From: Bacteroidota bacterium
Lineage (GTDB): Bacteria; Bacteroidota; Bacteroidia; Bacteroidales; JADFUO01
Assembly: GCA_030614305.1 (NCBI GenBank)
Contig: JAUWKH010000146.1
Location: 1 to 5,249 of the forward strand
Direction: 5' to 3'
Length of the DNA: 5,249 bases
This document shows, piece by piece, positions 5,050-5,249 of this stretch; within the stretch, counting starts at the first letter, position 1, and every line of letters begins with the position of its first letter. The notes under the pieces are model-generated. The model was given only the letters and a program-made list of their open reading frames with translations, had not been told where the DNA came from and ran no database searches. Made by a program: the position numbers and the translations under genes.

Positions 5050-5249
5050 TTATCTGGTATTTTCAATTTTTTCGGATAATTCCTTTAAGTCAATATTACC
5101 GATTGCAATTTCACTTAATTCGCCCATTATCCAATTTGTTTCATTCTTCTTGTTATCAGCATATTTTATCTCATCAAATTTTTCTTTTAAAAATGGAATA
5201 TGTGAAAAAATACTTTCTTTTGATACTTTTTTAAAATTTATGCTTGAAA
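5050..5249 (-). CDS. C-terminal end of an unidentified protein (cut by window edge)
   Basis: An open minus-strand frame enters at the window edge and runs 65 codons to a TAA at 5052-5050. The visible tail is Lys/Glu-rich and looks helical, with FSHIPFLKEKFDEI followed by NWIMGELSEIAIGNIDLKEL and a short charged end. Amino-acid composition and AT-rich codon use resemble the neighbours, which supports real coding. The family is not recognised. NWIMGEL recalls a motif in the helical domain of GatB, and the spacing from MGEL to the end can also be loosely aligned with the YqeY-like tail of GatB/GatE. That would make it a possible amidotransferase partner of the adjacent gatD, but the match is too short to name it. 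The stop lies 166 bp before gatD on the same strand. Confidence 0.6.
   Translation of the reverse strand, partial: SSINFKKVSKESIFSHIPFLKEKFDEIKYADNKKNETNWIMGELSEIAIGNIDLKELSEKIENTR

Overview
The window looks like a piece of chromosome from an AT-rich member of the Bacteroidota. This rests on four things: the protein families and their order (MetRS, S66 LD-carboxypeptidase, YraN, a long GH130 protein), the lack of clear Shine-Dalgarno sequences before starts, a good match to the Bacteroidota -7 promoter box (TAnnTTTG) in front of metG, and intergenic DNA rich in 7-bp repeat units. The phylum call is inference; no rRNA gene is present.

Layout. Positions 1-86 (minus) hold the first 28 codons of metG, cut by the window edge. 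It diverges across a 49-bp gap from an S66 LD-carboxypeptidase gene (136-1035, plus). A 357-bp gap (1036-1392) carries no gene but is full of 7-bp-periodic sequence, including an inverted pair of six-unit arrays (1116-1157 and 1239-1280) bounded by a degenerate direct repeat. Next come yraN (1393-1755) and, 47 bp later, a 490-residue GH130 family protein (1803-3275), both plus strand. The 222-bp gap 3276-3497 separates these from a convergent gene and holds a hairpin near the GH130 end and a rho-independent terminator facing gatD. The minus-strand gene 3498-4883 encodes GatD, the asparaginase-like subunit of the archaeal GatDE Glu-tRNA(Gln) amidotransferase. Upstream of it lie a 49-bp GC-rich array of seven heptads (4926-4974) and the C-terminal 65 codons of an unidentified minus-strand gene (5050-5249).

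How the genes relate. MetRS, YraN and the LD-carboxypeptidase are housekeeping functions (translation, a nuclease-fold protein of uncertain role, cell-wall recycling). GH130 proteins act on mannosides. GatD needs a GatE partner, and none can be recognised with confidence here. It could lie outside the window, and the truncated upstream gene is a weak candidate.

The two things most worth following up are the archaeal-type GatD in an apparently bacteroidotal genome and the recurrent 7-bp periodicity. Unrelated heptad sequences occur in two separate gaps, and in one they form a foldback, MITE-like structure.
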